Assembly: GCA_964537285.1 (NCBI GenBank)
Contig: CAZHZT010000006.1
Coordinates: 17,673-81,672, forward strand
DNA from: CAZHZT01 sp964537285
GTDB taxonomy: Bacteria; Bacteroidota; Bacteroidia; Chitinophagales; Saprospiraceae
Length of the DNA stretch: 64,000 nt
Direction: 5' to 3'
Part shown: positions 1 to 8,109 of the stretch, piece after piece
Layout of the letters: every line of letters begins with the position of its first letter
Numbering within the stretch: the stretch's first letter is position 1
The notes under the pieces: generated by a model
What the model saw: the letters and a program-made list of their open reading frames with translations, nothing else
Told to the model about the DNA's origin: nothing
The model's database searches: none
Position numbers and translations under genes: made by a program

Positions 1-1062
1 TTTTTTCTTTGTTAAATATTCAGTAACCTTTAGGTACAGATTCTTCTCTTGCTGGGTTAGCTCATATTGAATTGTTCTGGTTATTCTGTTTTTGAACAGA
101 GGCTTGCCTTCCCAGTCTTTCATTTGTTCTTTAAGCCTTCTAATAAAGAACTTGTTGGTTCCTGAATGACTCAATTCTTTAATTCGTTCATTGACCATTT
201 GATCTGAAGAAAAAATATCTTCATCCAGTAGTTGAAGTAGGTTTTTGAAGGTATCTCTTCTTCCTCTGTGAGGTGTGGCGGTGAGCAGCAATAAATGCTC
301 AGTAGCCTTAGCGATCATTTGGATTGCTTCGTAGCGTTTAGAAATGTATTTTTTAGATCCATATTCGTAAGCAGACAGCTTATGGGCTTCGTCAACAATG
401 ATGATGTCCCACCTGGTGTCTTTCAGCACATTAATTACATCATCATTGCGAATAAAGTCTATTGATGTTACCAGTCTATCGGAACTAGAAAAGATATTAG
501 GGTCGGAGTTAAAAGCCGCTCTGTTCACCAATTTAAAAGGGAGGTTAAATTTTAATCCCATTTCATCTTCCTGCCATTGTTTGGTCAAACCTCCAGGGGT
601 GATGATCAAAATCCGTTCTACGAAACCTCTGGCTATTAATTCTTTGAGCAATATGCCCGTCATGATGGTTTTACCTGCGCCGGTATCATCAGCAAGTAAG
701 AATCGAATTTGAGGTAGCGGAAGTAAGTTATTATATACTGCTTCAACCTGATGGGGTAATGGATCAATGACACTGCAATTAACGGCAAATAATGGATCAA
801 ACTGATGTGCCGTAAAAATCCTTTCCGCTTCGGCAAAGAGTTTAAATTTATTGGGATCGCCTTTAAAGTTAAAAGTACCTTCATCGGATATGATTTCAAG
901 GTCTTTAAGATCCTGAAGTTGGATAACTTTATTGCTTTTTCTTTTAGAATTGACCCCTGTATAATCAATAGAGATCATGTCTCCGAAATTTTGTATTTTG
1001 TTGATCTCTACAGCTTCTTTAGGAATTAGGTTTTTGATGATTTGACCGGGTTTAATTTCCAT
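1..1062 (-). CDS. SNF2/HepA-type DEAD-box helicase, N-terminal part (cut by window edge)
   Basis: This open frame reads leftwards from ATG at 1062 and is still open at base 1, so only the first 354 residues are visible. It carries a helicase core: a Walker A-like DDTGAGKT at about residues 125-132, a TPGGLTKQW segment, VDEAH at 223-227 (motif II) and LTATPHRGRR around 260-269 (motif III). This pattern is typical of SNF2-family proteins found in restriction-type and DISARM-like loci, where they translocate on double-stranded DNA. The start follows a 64-bp gap after mobile element A1, and the gene lies downstream of the 1246-1843 and PLD genes on the same strand, so the three probably form one operon. 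The family call is firm. Assignment to DISARM (DrmD-like) is only inference, because DrmA and DrmB are not in the window. Confidence 0.85.
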   Translation of the reverse strand, partial: MEIKPGQIIKNLIPKEAVEINKIQNFGDMISIDYTGVNSKRKSNKVIQLQDLKDLEIISDEGTFNFKGDPNKFKLFAEAERIFTAHQFDPLFAVNCSVIDPLPHQVEAVYNNLLPLPQIRFLLADDTGAGKTIMTGILLKELIARGFVERILIITPGGLTKQWQEDEMGLKFNLPFKLVNRAAFNSDPNIFSSSDRLVTSIDFIRNDDVINVLKDTRWDIIIVDEAHKLSAYEYGSKKYISKRYEAIQMIAKATEHLLLLTATPHRGRRDTFKNLLQLLDEDIFSSDQMVNERIKELSHSGTNKFFIRRLKEQMKDWEGKPLFKNRITRTIQYELTQQEKNLYLKVTEYLTKKK

Positions 1063-1126
1063 GGTGTAATTTGTTGTCTAAGAAGTAATTCAAAGTTCTA
1101 ATTCTGCTCGTGTACGTAGCACTTTT

Positions 1127-1237
1127 AGTTCTTTGACATAAATTGTGGAAAATGGAACTTCAAAATGACAACCCTTTCAGCCACAAGGGCATTCAAGGGT
1201 TGTCATTTTGAAGTTCCACACAATTTGTCAAAGAACG
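1127..1237. mobile_element. Family A palindromic MITE-like element, copy A1
   Basis: This is a 111-bp near-palindrome with ends AGTTCTTTGAC and GTCAAAGAACG. It is flanked by the direct repeat GCACTTTT at 1119-1126 and 1238-1245, an 8-bp target duplication. It sits directly after the stop codon (1246-1248, minus strand) of the preceding gene, inside what looks like an operon, so its hairpin would be transcribed. It has no coding capacity. Confidence 0.85.
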
Positions 1238-1245
1238 GCACTTTT

Positions 1246-1843
1246 TTATTTGGCAACTTGTTGCATTTGGTTAATTCCTTCGCGGATTTTTTTTACGAGT
1301 TCATTTTTTTCTCCATCTTCATTATTGTCCCATTTTTGAGCTTTATCATAAGGAATCCACATTTGTACTTTTAATCCGACAGATAAGGAAAAATAATTTC
1401 GGTTGGAGTTTTCGTTTTCAAAGAGGTAGTCCCATTCGCAAAGTTCTTTCCAATCTTTCGGCCCTTTTTCATCCATTACTTTTTTAAATTCCGACCACTT
1501 TTCTCTTTTAACGTTTCCTGCCCGCTTTTTGATCAGAATCTGCAGAAGCCATTCTCAAAGCTTCCTCATCATGACTTTTTCCGCTACTTGTAACAGCGAA
1601 ATAAGTATCAAACAGGTCAATTTCCTTCATAGGAATTTGTACATCGATCTCAACTTGATAATTAGGAAGAGGTTGATGGATCAATTCTTTCCAATCGTTT
1701 CCACAGATTTCTTGCAGAACCAATTGGAAGAATAAAGGATCCTTTTGGAGACATATAGCAAAGGCTCTAGAAAGATTGTCTTCCCAATATTCGATTTTAT
1801 TGGAATTAAAAAACTTGAATAAATTTAAGTGATGACTAGGCAT
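1246..1843 (-). pseudogene. Frameshifted hypothetical defence-island protein
   Basis: I do not recognise the family with certainty. Two reading frames join into one protein of about 198 residues. The first runs from ATG at 1843 to a stop at 1508 (111 codons, opening with a segment rich in N and F: NLFKFFNSNKIEYWEDN). The second continues in another frame as GNVKREKWSEFKKVMDEKG and ends at 1246. The frames meet near 1510-1525, where deletion of one G from a GGG run restores continuity. The N-terminus resembles small nuclease-like proteins that accompany helicase/nuclease defence loci, but I see no clear catalytic motif. The start lies 23 bp after the PLD gene stop, which suggests an operon. 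It may be a real pseudogene or a sequencing error in a G run. Confidence 0.6.
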
Positions 1844-1866
1844 TTTTCAGGTTTTTAGAAAGTTAT

Positions 1867-3156
1867 TTATCCTATATAATAGAGGCTGTCGAGAAAAGCT
1901 GCTCTGGCAGCACTGACTTTACTTTGAGTTTCTGTTTCAGGAGTTGGGTTTTGCCACCAGTTGCAATCAAAAATACGTTCTATGATGTCATCCCAATAAC
2001 GGCTGAAGTCCATTTGAGATTTCGAAATATTAAAATCTTCACAAAGCGCTTTCTGGTTTTGGCTGTCAAAACAAATGAAAATATCTGGGCGTTTAATGCA
2101 TAAAAGACGGGTAGCGGTAGCAATATAATTCCCTGGAAGCGTTTGCTTAAAATCTTTGACGTAGTTTAGAAATTGCCTTTTGGTAATTTGTCCATGCAAA
2201 GGAATGTGATCTAGTGCTTTCGAAATAAAAGGGTCGTTTTCGTTGATTCGGTTCTTAAATTTTCCTGCCCCTTTCATGCTTCCGAAATAAGCAGCATATT
2301 CCGCCCCCTCTAAATCAAGTTTGTTGGGAAGGCCGGCGATGAATTTTCTTTCCTCAATATCAAGCTCATTAAAGTGATTTACTTTTTGGAATAAATCATG
2401 TGCGATTTCTATAACTCTTAATCTGATTCTCAACCTTTCATGCCCTTCCTTTTCAACTTCCGTGAAAAACGCTCTCCATGTTCTGATGGCAACTGGAGAT
2501 TTAAATATAGGTTGGTTGACCTTTAGTTTTATTTCGCCATAATTATCAGATAAACTATTTAGTTTAGGCTTCTTGAGTTCCCACATTCTTCTATATGCAT
2601 CGAGTTCTTGCTCGGTGAACCCTTTTCCATTGCTCCAATTTTCTGCGGTAAAATTAAGTGCTTTATCAAAAAAAATTGCACTGTTTTTCTCCTTGTAGGA
2701 AATTAGCATAGATGCTTCTATGTTTTTCGTTATAGCTCCGTTTGTAAAATTAGCACTTCCAATGAGAAGCTCCCACTCATGAGGGCTGTTAGAAAATAGG
2801 TATAGCTTAGGATGAAATGTGCCATTTGGTTGTTGAATAAAACGAACACGATCGTCGGACATAAAAGCCATAATAAAATCTGGATCAGTCTGATAAAAGT
2901 GAATACCAACAACGATCTTCCTGATCTTATGCTCATTTTCTACCAATGTTTTAAATAAGGGCGAAGCGGAGTTTGCCCAAGCAACAGACCAATTGAATTG
3001 TTCATAGCTTTCTATAAGCCTTCTAAACTCTTGCTCTAATTTTTTGGATGAGGTTATTAATTCCACGGTACGACTTAATTTTTTTGGTAGTGGGTAAAAC
3101 CGGTTGATGAGGAGTGTTAACCTTAAGTTGTAAAGCTTATTAGATAAATCCATCAA
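1867..3156 (-). CDS. Phospholipase D-like nuclease domain protein
   Basis: A single HKD-type PLD motif is visible: FHPKLYLF (H115, K117) followed by LIGSANFTNGA at about 132-141. Such proteins usually cut DNA and accompany SNF2 or DEAD helicases in defence loci. The C-terminal half has an uncharacterised conserved-looking segment (ATRLLCIKRPDIFICFDS, then FDCNWWQNP). The longest frame starts at TTG 3156 or ATG 3153, but residues 1 to about 24 are encoded by inserted element C1 (3086-3174). In the sequence without the element no ATG precedes the conserved region, and GTG at 3066 (VELITSSKK) is the most likely native start, giving 399 residues. It lies 23 bp upstream of the frameshifted gene at 1843, so the two are probably cotranscribed. 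The PLD call is good; the biological role is inferred. Confidence 0.82.
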   Translation of the reverse strand: MMDLSNKLYNLRLTLLINRFYPLPKKLSRTVELITSSKKLEQEFRRLIESYEQFNWSVAWANSASPLFKTLVENEHKIRKIVVGIHFYQTDPDFIMAFMSDDRVRFIQQPNGTFHPKLYLFSNSPHEWELLIGSANFTNGAITKNIEASMLISYKEKNSAIFFDKALNFTAENWSNGKGFTEQELDAYRRMWELKKPKLNSLSDNYGEIKLKVNQPIFKSPVAIRTWRAFFTEVEKEGHERLRIRLRVIEIAHDLFQKVNHFNELDIEERKFIAGLPNKLDLEGAEYAAYFGSMKGAGKFKNRINENDPFISKALDHIPLHGQITKRQFLNYVKDFKQTLPGNYIATATRLLCIKRPDIFICFDSQNQKALCEDFNISKSQMDFSRYWDDIIERIFDCNWWQNPTPETETQSKVSAARAAFLDSLYYIG

Positions 3157-3174
3157 CGGATTCTACCCACTACC
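3086..3174. mobile_element. Family C MITE-like element, copy C1
   Basis: This 89-bp element has inverted ends GGTAGTGGGTA...TACCCACTACC. The direct repeat ATTTTTTT flanks it at 3078-3085 and 3175-3182. By my reading it is identical over all 89 bases, in reverse orientation, to 58821-58909. It carries in-frame TTG/ATG codons that form the apparent start of the PLD gene. Confidence 0.88.
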
Positions 3175-3191
3175 ATTTTTTTAATGAATAT

Positions 3192-3302
3192 CGTTCTTTG
3201 ACAAATTGTGTGGAACTTCAAAATGATAACCCTTGAATACCCTTGTGGCTGAAAGGGTTATCATTTTGAAGTTCCATTTTCCACAATTTATGTCAAAGAA
3301 CT
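3192..3302. mobile_element. Family A MITE-like element, copy A2
   Basis: This 111-bp palindromic element has ends CGTTCTTTGAC and GTCAAAGAACT and is in the opposite orientation to A1. It is flanked by the 8-bp direct repeat ATGAATAT at 3184-3191 and 3303-3310. It lies 17 bp from element C1 in the gap upstream of the PLD gene. Confidence 0.87.
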
Positions 3303-3310
3303 ATGAATAT

Positions 3311-3552
3311 TTAGTGTAAATCATCGGATTACAGAATCCAATAAAATCCTATCAGTCACCCTCACGGATAACCCAACAAAAGGGGGGAATATAGCAGTAA
3401 ATTAACGTTGAATAGGATGCATTCAGGCGAGTTGGTTTCTCGAAGTTCATTCAGCCAAAATGCGGTTTTGTTTTGTTCGGAGCGAATATAGGTAAGGGAG
3501 GGGAAATATGCAAATTTCTTGTATTAAGAGATCCCTGTTAATTACCAATTTC
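3311..3552. other. Intergenic gap, no gene seen
   Basis: This stretch lies between element A2 and the stop of the DUF262 gene. I see no convincing reading frame, tRNA or strong hairpin in it. It may hold the promoter of the leftward PLD operon, but I could not pick a clear -7 box. Confidence 0.4.
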
Positions 3553-5262
3553 TTACGACAATTGACCTATTCGCCAAATGCTTTTAGCTTGATTAGCCAT
3601 CCAGTTTTGATGAGCAGCTATGCGGTCTACGTCCCATTTGTTGTTATCTTCGCCTACCTTTTGAGTAATCTGGAAAATATTCTCTTTAAATACAGGCCGC
3701 TTTTCAGCAAAAGGTTTATTCCCTAAATCTCTGTTTTCTGAGGAAGTAAGCAAAGTCATATTCCCAAGCCGATAAAGCGAAGATTCATGGTCTGCATCGC
3801 TAAATTGATTCCAATTTTCTTCTGGATTTTCAGGTAAAATATGTTCTATATCGTATTGATCATTATCCATGTCGTATCCAACTTGAGAAACATATTTTTC
3901 CAAAGTAAATAGAATATACCGAACTATTCGCTTATTTCTAGCCTGCGTGGTACGTAGTCTTTTTTCTCTAAAAGCACTTAAAAAGGCATCATCATTAGGA
4001 TATAAGGGCCGAAGAGCAATAATGACCTCTGAGATACTATTTAAATCCCCACTGCTAAGCTGAAAAGCAGTGCGGGTATATACCCTCTCTTGTTCATTGG
4101 TAGGCAAATTTCCAATCACATTGTACCTAAAGGAAATAATACTACATACCTTTAATAGGGTGGTGAAGTCAGGCCCATTAAGTTTATTGTATCCTGCCAG
4201 GATTAAAGGGTATAACTGTTTAACGCTAAACATGCGCAATTCCGCAATGAAGTTTCTTTGATTGTTTTCCCAGAGGGCGTCCTCGGGATTGGATAAGGCC
4301 GCGTAAGTGTCCGCATCTTGTTCTAATTCCCGTACCAGAGCAAAAACAGCTTGCCGGTCCCGGATATTCGAACGAATCCGTTTAAATAATTCGGGAGATC
4401 GCACCATTTTATGCTTGCTGTTCCAGTGAGCTCTTAAAAACTCAGGAAAACTTTCGCTTTTTAGTTTGCCCAGGAGCTTTTCCCAACGTTCGTCCAGGTT
4501 ATTGAGTTCAAGTGCGTTGTTACTTTGCTGGTCAACGACGGAAAAAAGATAGTTTTTCAACAAGTCAGTAGAGGATAGCTTTACCCCTCGGGCATTAAGC
4601 GTTTCGAACACCTTGTAAGCATTGAGTTCATCATCGACAGTAATAACTGTAAAAAATAGTTTATCGCTCAACTTGTCTATAATGCCGGCCAATAAGGCAC
4701 CGTCTTTTTGAGGCGTGTACTCTTGTCCGATCTTCCGGTCAAACCACTCAAACGCTTTTCGCATTCGATGTTCAGTGCCTTTAAGGTTTCGTTTGGGCAA
4801 CTTTTGCAGGGGAACGATGTAATGCTGATAGAAGGAATCGTTATTCCGGTTTAGCGTAAGTTTTGAGGTGGGGACTAAAGTGACGGGATCCAAATACCCG
4901 ATAAAGGAATTCCGTAATTGATCAGCCCGCTTTTGGTTATCCTCGGAATTTATGCCATCGTCAATAAGCTTTTTAAGGTTATTTAATAAGGCCAATACAA
5001 ACAGGCTCAAAGTAGTAAGTCGTTGTTGTCCGTCAATAATGTCAAATGCTTTGTTGTTTTTCGATTGCAAAACGAGGTAGCCCATATAATGGGCGGGTTC
5101 TCCTTCCGGAGAGAGCAAGTCTTGCATATCCATCCACAGATCATCCCATTCCTGATCTGCCCAGCTGTAGTCACGTTGAAAACGGGGCACTTGGTAAGTT
5201 AAGCCGTTTCCCATAAGCTGTCGGTAGGTTTGATTGGCCGTATTAAAGTTTATTGCAGACAT
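3553..5262 (-). CDS. GmrSD-like DUF262/DUF1524 restriction protein
   Basis: The 569-residue product has an N-terminal DUF262 (ParB/Srx-like NTPase) domain, with QVPRFQRDYSW near residue 24 and the hallmark IIDGQQRLTTL near 76. It ends with a DUF1524 HNH-type nuclease domain: YDIEHILPEN at about 470, then YRLGNMTLL and LGNKPFAEK. Proteins of this build (GmrSD, BrxU, SspE-like) are modification-dependent nucleases that use NTP hydrolysis to control DNA cleavage. Size and domain order fit a fused GmrS-GmrD enzyme. The gene is intact and starts with ATG at 5262. It lies upstream of, and on the same strand as, the PLD/SNF2 genes, but about 400 bp of element-rich DNA separates them, so it may be transcribed separately. 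Confidence 0.88.
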   Translation of the reverse strand: MSAINFNTANQTYRQLMGNGLTYQVPRFQRDYSWADQEWDDLWMDMQDLLSPEGEPAHYMGYLVLQSKNNKAFDIIDGQQRLTTLSLFVLALLNNLKKLIDDGINSEDNQKRADQLRNSFIGYLDPVTLVPTSKLTLNRNNDSFYQHYIVPLQKLPKRNLKGTEHRMRKAFEWFDRKIGQEYTPQKDGALLAGIIDKLSDKLFFTVITVDDELNAYKVFETLNARGVKLSSTDLLKNYLFSVVDQQSNNALELNNLDERWEKLLGKLKSESFPEFLRAHWNSKHKMVRSPELFKRIRSNIRDRQAVFALVRELEQDADTYAALSNPEDALWENNQRNFIAELRMFSVKQLYPLILAGYNKLNGPDFTTLLKVCSIISFRYNVIGNLPTNEQERVYTRTAFQLSSGDLNSISEVIIALRPLYPNDDAFLSAFREKRLRTTQARNKRIVRYILFTLEKYVSQVGYDMDNDQYDIEHILPENPEENWNQFSDADHESSLYRLGNMTLLTSSENRDLGNKPFAEKRPVFKENIFQITQKVGEDNNKWDVDRIAAHQNWMANQAKSIWRIGQLS

Positions 5263-5587
5263 TTACTTTTTTTACAATGGTCTAACTTGTTCTAAAATTG
5301 CCGGCTGAGCGTAATTGGCCAAATTTTATTTTAAACAAGGCGAAATACGCAAGCATAAATTATTTTGAATGTTTTCAGGAGACCTAGTGCTTCAAGAACT
5401 AGCTCTGTCAAATACGTTCAGCGCGGTTTAAAGTAAAATTCAGAAATTCAAGTCTATCAAGCAACTGCAGAACAGGTCTAAATTATCAATACAAGTTGCG
5501 TTGGTAAGAAACAATGCATCGCTTTTTTTGATGTAAATAAGATTTCTTCCGAAATACTTCCTCATTTTCTCTTATCACCGTAACTTG
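5263..5587. other. Intergenic relic DNA
   Basis: No gene is visible. The stretch holds AAGGCGAAATACGCAAGC (about 5336), which resembles the loop of the palindrome at 41467-41628. It also holds the 19-mer CTAGTGCTTCAAGAACTAG (5384-5402), whose exact reverse complement lies at 20247-20265. It looks like debris of mobile repeats. Confidence 0.45.
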
Positions 5588-5615
5588 GATTAATCGTAAA
5601 ATTAATCATTTCTTT
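5588..5615. promoter_or_regulatory. Palindrome shared with the other DUF262 gene, putative operator
   Basis: GATTAATCGTAAAATTAATC is an inverted repeat (GATTAAT, 6-bp spacer, ATTAATC). Together with the following ATTTCTTT it matches 18640-18667 at 27 of 28 positions. The other copy sits 16 bp before a DUF262 gene; this one is 326 bp before the DUF262 gene at 3553-5262. An operator role is inferred. Confidence 0.4.
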
Positions 5616-5654
5616 CCATAACTAAAACGTTGAAAGCCTCAGGAAATATTTCGT

Positions 5655-5822
5655 CAATTCTCGTTTTGGAAATCCAAAGCCAAATTTACGCCGCTTCGCG
5701 GCGAAATTCATTTTAGAAGGAGGCCGAAAGGGCTATTTTGCGAAGCAAAATAGCCCTTTCGGCCTCCTTCTAAAATGAATTTCGCGCCGTAGGCGCGTTT
5801 ACTTTTCAAAGCGGGAATCGCT
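5655..5822. mobile_element. Family B palindrome = 3' end of an IS4-type element
   Basis: This 168-bp palindrome has ends CAATTCTCGTTTTGG and AAAGCGGGAATCGCT. Its core is a perfect hairpin around GGAGGCCGAAAGGGCTATTT. The same core and ends occur at 37034-37204 without any transposase. Here the element overlaps the last codons and stop of the transposase remnant, which shows where the family comes from. Confidence 0.75.
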
Positions 5823-6232
5823 GAAAGAATGTTTAATTTGCAATCGAAATTTCAATATTGCCACCAGCACAAAGGTGTACACGGCAATCCAAATTTGGGT
5901 TTTGACAGCGTTGGAACTTTCTCCCCAGAACTTTTTTATGCGTAAGTGTTGCTTGATCCATTTGAAAAAGATCTCTACTTTCCATCGATTGATGTATAAG
6001 ATGACGATTTGTAGAGCTTCTGCTTCCCAATTATTGGTCAGATACACATACGTTTTATCATGTTGTTTGTCGTAATACTTGATTCGGCGAAGTCGTTGCG
6101 GATAATCTTTGATGGCATAAAAGTTTTTGAGTCGAATGGTTTGATCACATATCAAACCGGTAGATTTATCTACTTTAGCTGAATAAATTCGCTCAAATGC
6201 CAGGTTATCTTTGGCACGTATGACAAAAAAAT
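5799..6232 (-). pseudogene. IS4-family transposase, C-terminal remnant
   Basis: Reading leftwards from about 6232, the frame gives DFFVIRAKDNLAFERIYSAK, then a CDQTIRLKNFYAIKDYPQRL-like segment, the YINRWKVEIFFKWIKQHL block with the catalytic glutamate, and IKKFWGESSNAVKTQIWIA. This is the C-terminal third of an IS4/DDE transposase of the IS4Sa/IS231-like type. The N-terminal part is missing. At about 6229-6233 the frame meets the methylase fragment on the opposite strand, so a deletion or recombination removed both 5' parts. The final residues (FSDSRFEK) and the stop lie inside family B repeat DNA. The copy is non-functional. Confidence 0.85.
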
Positions 6233-6233
6233 C

Positions 6234-6845
6234 GCCCTCCGCACCCTCCTCCTCAACTGCCTCACCCTTCCCTACGCCTCCTTATGGCAGGGCCATTGGC
6301 AGGAAGCATTCCGCGAGGACTGCTGGGCCAGCGATGATCCCCGCTTGAAAGATTTACAGGGCTTACAGCCGGAATGGAGCTGGGCCACGCCCTTGCGCAA
6401 CTACTACGAGCGGCGCTGGGCATTGGTAGAGATCGACGTGCTCACGGCACAGGCATTGGGGCTTAGTCTGGAAGAACTCATTCTCATTTATCAGGTGCAG
6501 TTCCCCGTCCTCCAGCAAAATGAAGACGATAATTGGTACGATCGTTGTGGTAACATTGTATTCACCTGTTCCAAGGGCCTCACGGGCGTCGGCCTGGACA
6601 GAAAGTAGTGGAACCACATCCGCCAGATGCAGGCGGACAGTTTAATCGATTGCTCTGGCTTTGATCATATGCGCTGCGAGCGCCCCGGCGAGCTCGTCTA
6701 CACCATCACCAAATCGGAGCTGTACGCTGGCGAGGAGGTTACTTACTTCGCGCCTTTTGATCGCTGTGATCGGGTAAGGGATAATGAAAGGGTTTGGGAG
6801 GTGATGGACGGGGAACGGTTAACGGTTAACGGCGAACGGGGGTAA
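6234..6845 (+). pseudogene. Eco57I-type DNA methylase, C-terminal remnant
   Basis: One frame runs through this stretch, interrupted by an in-frame TAG at 6606-6608. It reads LRNYYERRWALVEIDVLTA, ALGLSLEELILIYQVQFPV, NIVFTCSKGLTGVGLDRK, stop, WNHIRQMQADSLIDC, ELVYTITKSELYAGEE. This is the typical C-terminus of large adenine methylases of the Eco57I/BREX/DISARM DrmMI kind. No methyltransferase core remains. Base composition is clearly more G+C-rich than neighbouring genes, which suggests a foreign origin. It is joined head-on to the transposase remnant at about 6233. Just before the end the frame runs into a tandem CGGTTAA repeat (6808-6846). Confidence 0.72.
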
Positions 6846-6846
6846 G
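6808..6846. repeat. CGGTTAA heptamer repeat, copy 1
   Basis: GGGAACGGTTAACGGTTAACGG is followed by CGAACGGG. The same heptamer-based text recurs at about 23825-23858, 42081-42160, 44528-44595 and 51784-51822, always at gene borders. Confidence 0.55.
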
Positions 6847-6870
6847 GGATGCTATGAACAGAAATTGATT

Positions 6871-8109
6871 ATGAAAGAAATAGGTGTCATAAAGTTTATT
6901 GCTGAGGATCAATCGCATGGTTATTTGATTCCTTTGAGCGAGTTCGATGGATATTGGGGAAGAGAAAATACTTATGGATTCAATCCGGTAAAGGAAGAAC
7001 TTCTGGAAAAAGGAGATCTGATTTGTTATGAAAAACGTGGGAAAAGTGTTTACTTCTTGGAGCATGGAGGGGAAGTATTACTCGTTCCAGATAAAGGAAT
7101 ATTAGATTTTGTCTACTTATTCGGCATTGAAGATGGAGCTTATCTGAACAGGTTCTGGGTAAATGATAGCAAGAAACCGGATAGTTCCTGCAAAGCAAGG
7201 GTGAAGCGATTAAAAAAGGAAGGGCACAAGTTTTATCTCAATGATTTTGAAACAATGGAAAGTTCAGATTCCTTCATTGAGGCATGTTTAAATAAGTGTT
7301 TTACTGGTTTATGTCAAGTGAGAAACTTCTCGCGACCAATTTTAAAAGCGATTTCGGCTTACTTCAAACCGGAGCCTGTTTTTATTATTCAACTGTTGCA
7401 CGAAGCATACAAGGGAGCTGAGTCAGAAATACAAGGTGAGCAGCCCAAATTGAATCATCTTGCTGATCTCTTTTTAGAGGAAATGCCTTCTATTAAAGGG
7501 AGTTTTTGGTTTGACCTAAATAAATTTTTTGCTAGAAGAGATGATTTTGGCGTTGAAAAATTTAAAGTAAATTTTCTACTTTTTTTAAAAAGAGAAACAC
7601 CATACCTGGTTTTTGACCTGGAGATCAGGAGAGAAGAAATCGTGGAGTTTGCTGCTTTAGGAAATCAGGAAAGTACTGAAATATTGTTTGGGAATTATTC
7701 AAAGGATGAATTCGGTGAGAAAGTCATTGGGCTTTTATCCGGGAGCGAAATACTGATTGGGCATAATATTGAGCAATTTGACCTTCCCAAACTAGAAGGT
7801 CAGCTTGGCCTGGACTTTTCGGACAGAGATACCTACGACACTTTACTTTGGGAAGTCATTTTGAATCCAAGTGCTCCTTCTTATGCGCTTGATACAGCAC
7901 ATTCAGCGCTAAAAGATGCTGAGAAAACGCAGGCTTTGTTTATTAATCAGCTTTGCAGGCTGGTGTGCTGGCAGACTTTTTTGATGCAATTGCTCATTTA
8001 CTGCCGGAATCTCTCAGGACATTTATATCCAATCATCGAGAGAATTATAAAAAAGTTTACCAGCCCTTTAAGGAAGAATTTACAGAACAAGCGGGTGCCT
8101 TTTTTATAG
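6871..8109 (+). CDS. Exonuclease (DnaQ-like) N-terminal part of a giant helicase gene
   Basis: The likely start is ATG 6871 (MKEIGVIKFIAEDQSHGYL); the first 60 residues look like a cold-shock/OB-type segment, tentatively. A DEDDh exonuclease domain follows: PYLVFDLEIRREEIVEF near residue 245 (motif Exo I, D-x-E), LIGHNIEQFDLPKLEG near 290 (Exo II) and HSALKDAEKTQALF near 345 (Exo III). The real protein frame is left at about 7944-7956, and codons after that point to 8109 are out-of-frame sequence. The continuation (QAGVLADFFDAIAHLLPES) is in the frame of the next feature. Together with the next two segments this makes one gene of about 2245 codons. Confidence 0.7.
   Translation: MKEIGVIKFIAEDQSHGYLIPLSEFDGYWGRENTYGFNPVKEELLEKGDLICYEKRGKSVYFLEHGGEVLLVPDKGILDFVYLFGIEDGAYLNRFWVNDSKKPDSSCKARVKRLKKEGHKFYLNDFETMESSDSFIEACLNKCFTGLCQVRNFSRPILKAISAYFKPEPVFIIQLLHEAYKGAESEIQGEQPKLNHLADLFLEEMPSIKGSFWFDLNKFFARRDDFGVEKFKVNFLLFLKRETPYLVFDLEIRREEIVEFAALGNQESTEILFGNYSKDEFGEKVIGLLSGSEILIGHNIEQFDLPKLEGQLGLDFSDRDTYDTLLWEVILNPSAPSYALDTAHSALKDAEKTQALFINQLCRLVCWQTFLMQLLIYCRNLSGHLYPIIERIIKKFTSPLRKNLQNKRVPFL

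Noticed and set aside
398..1029. Rightward and leftward open frames overlapping the SNF2 helicase
   Set aside because: They are shadows of the helicase frame, which has clear DEAH and TATPHR motifs on the minus strand.
1165..1374. Rightward 69-codon frame through element A1
   Set aside because: It reads through the palindrome and antisense to the frameshifted gene; no protein features.
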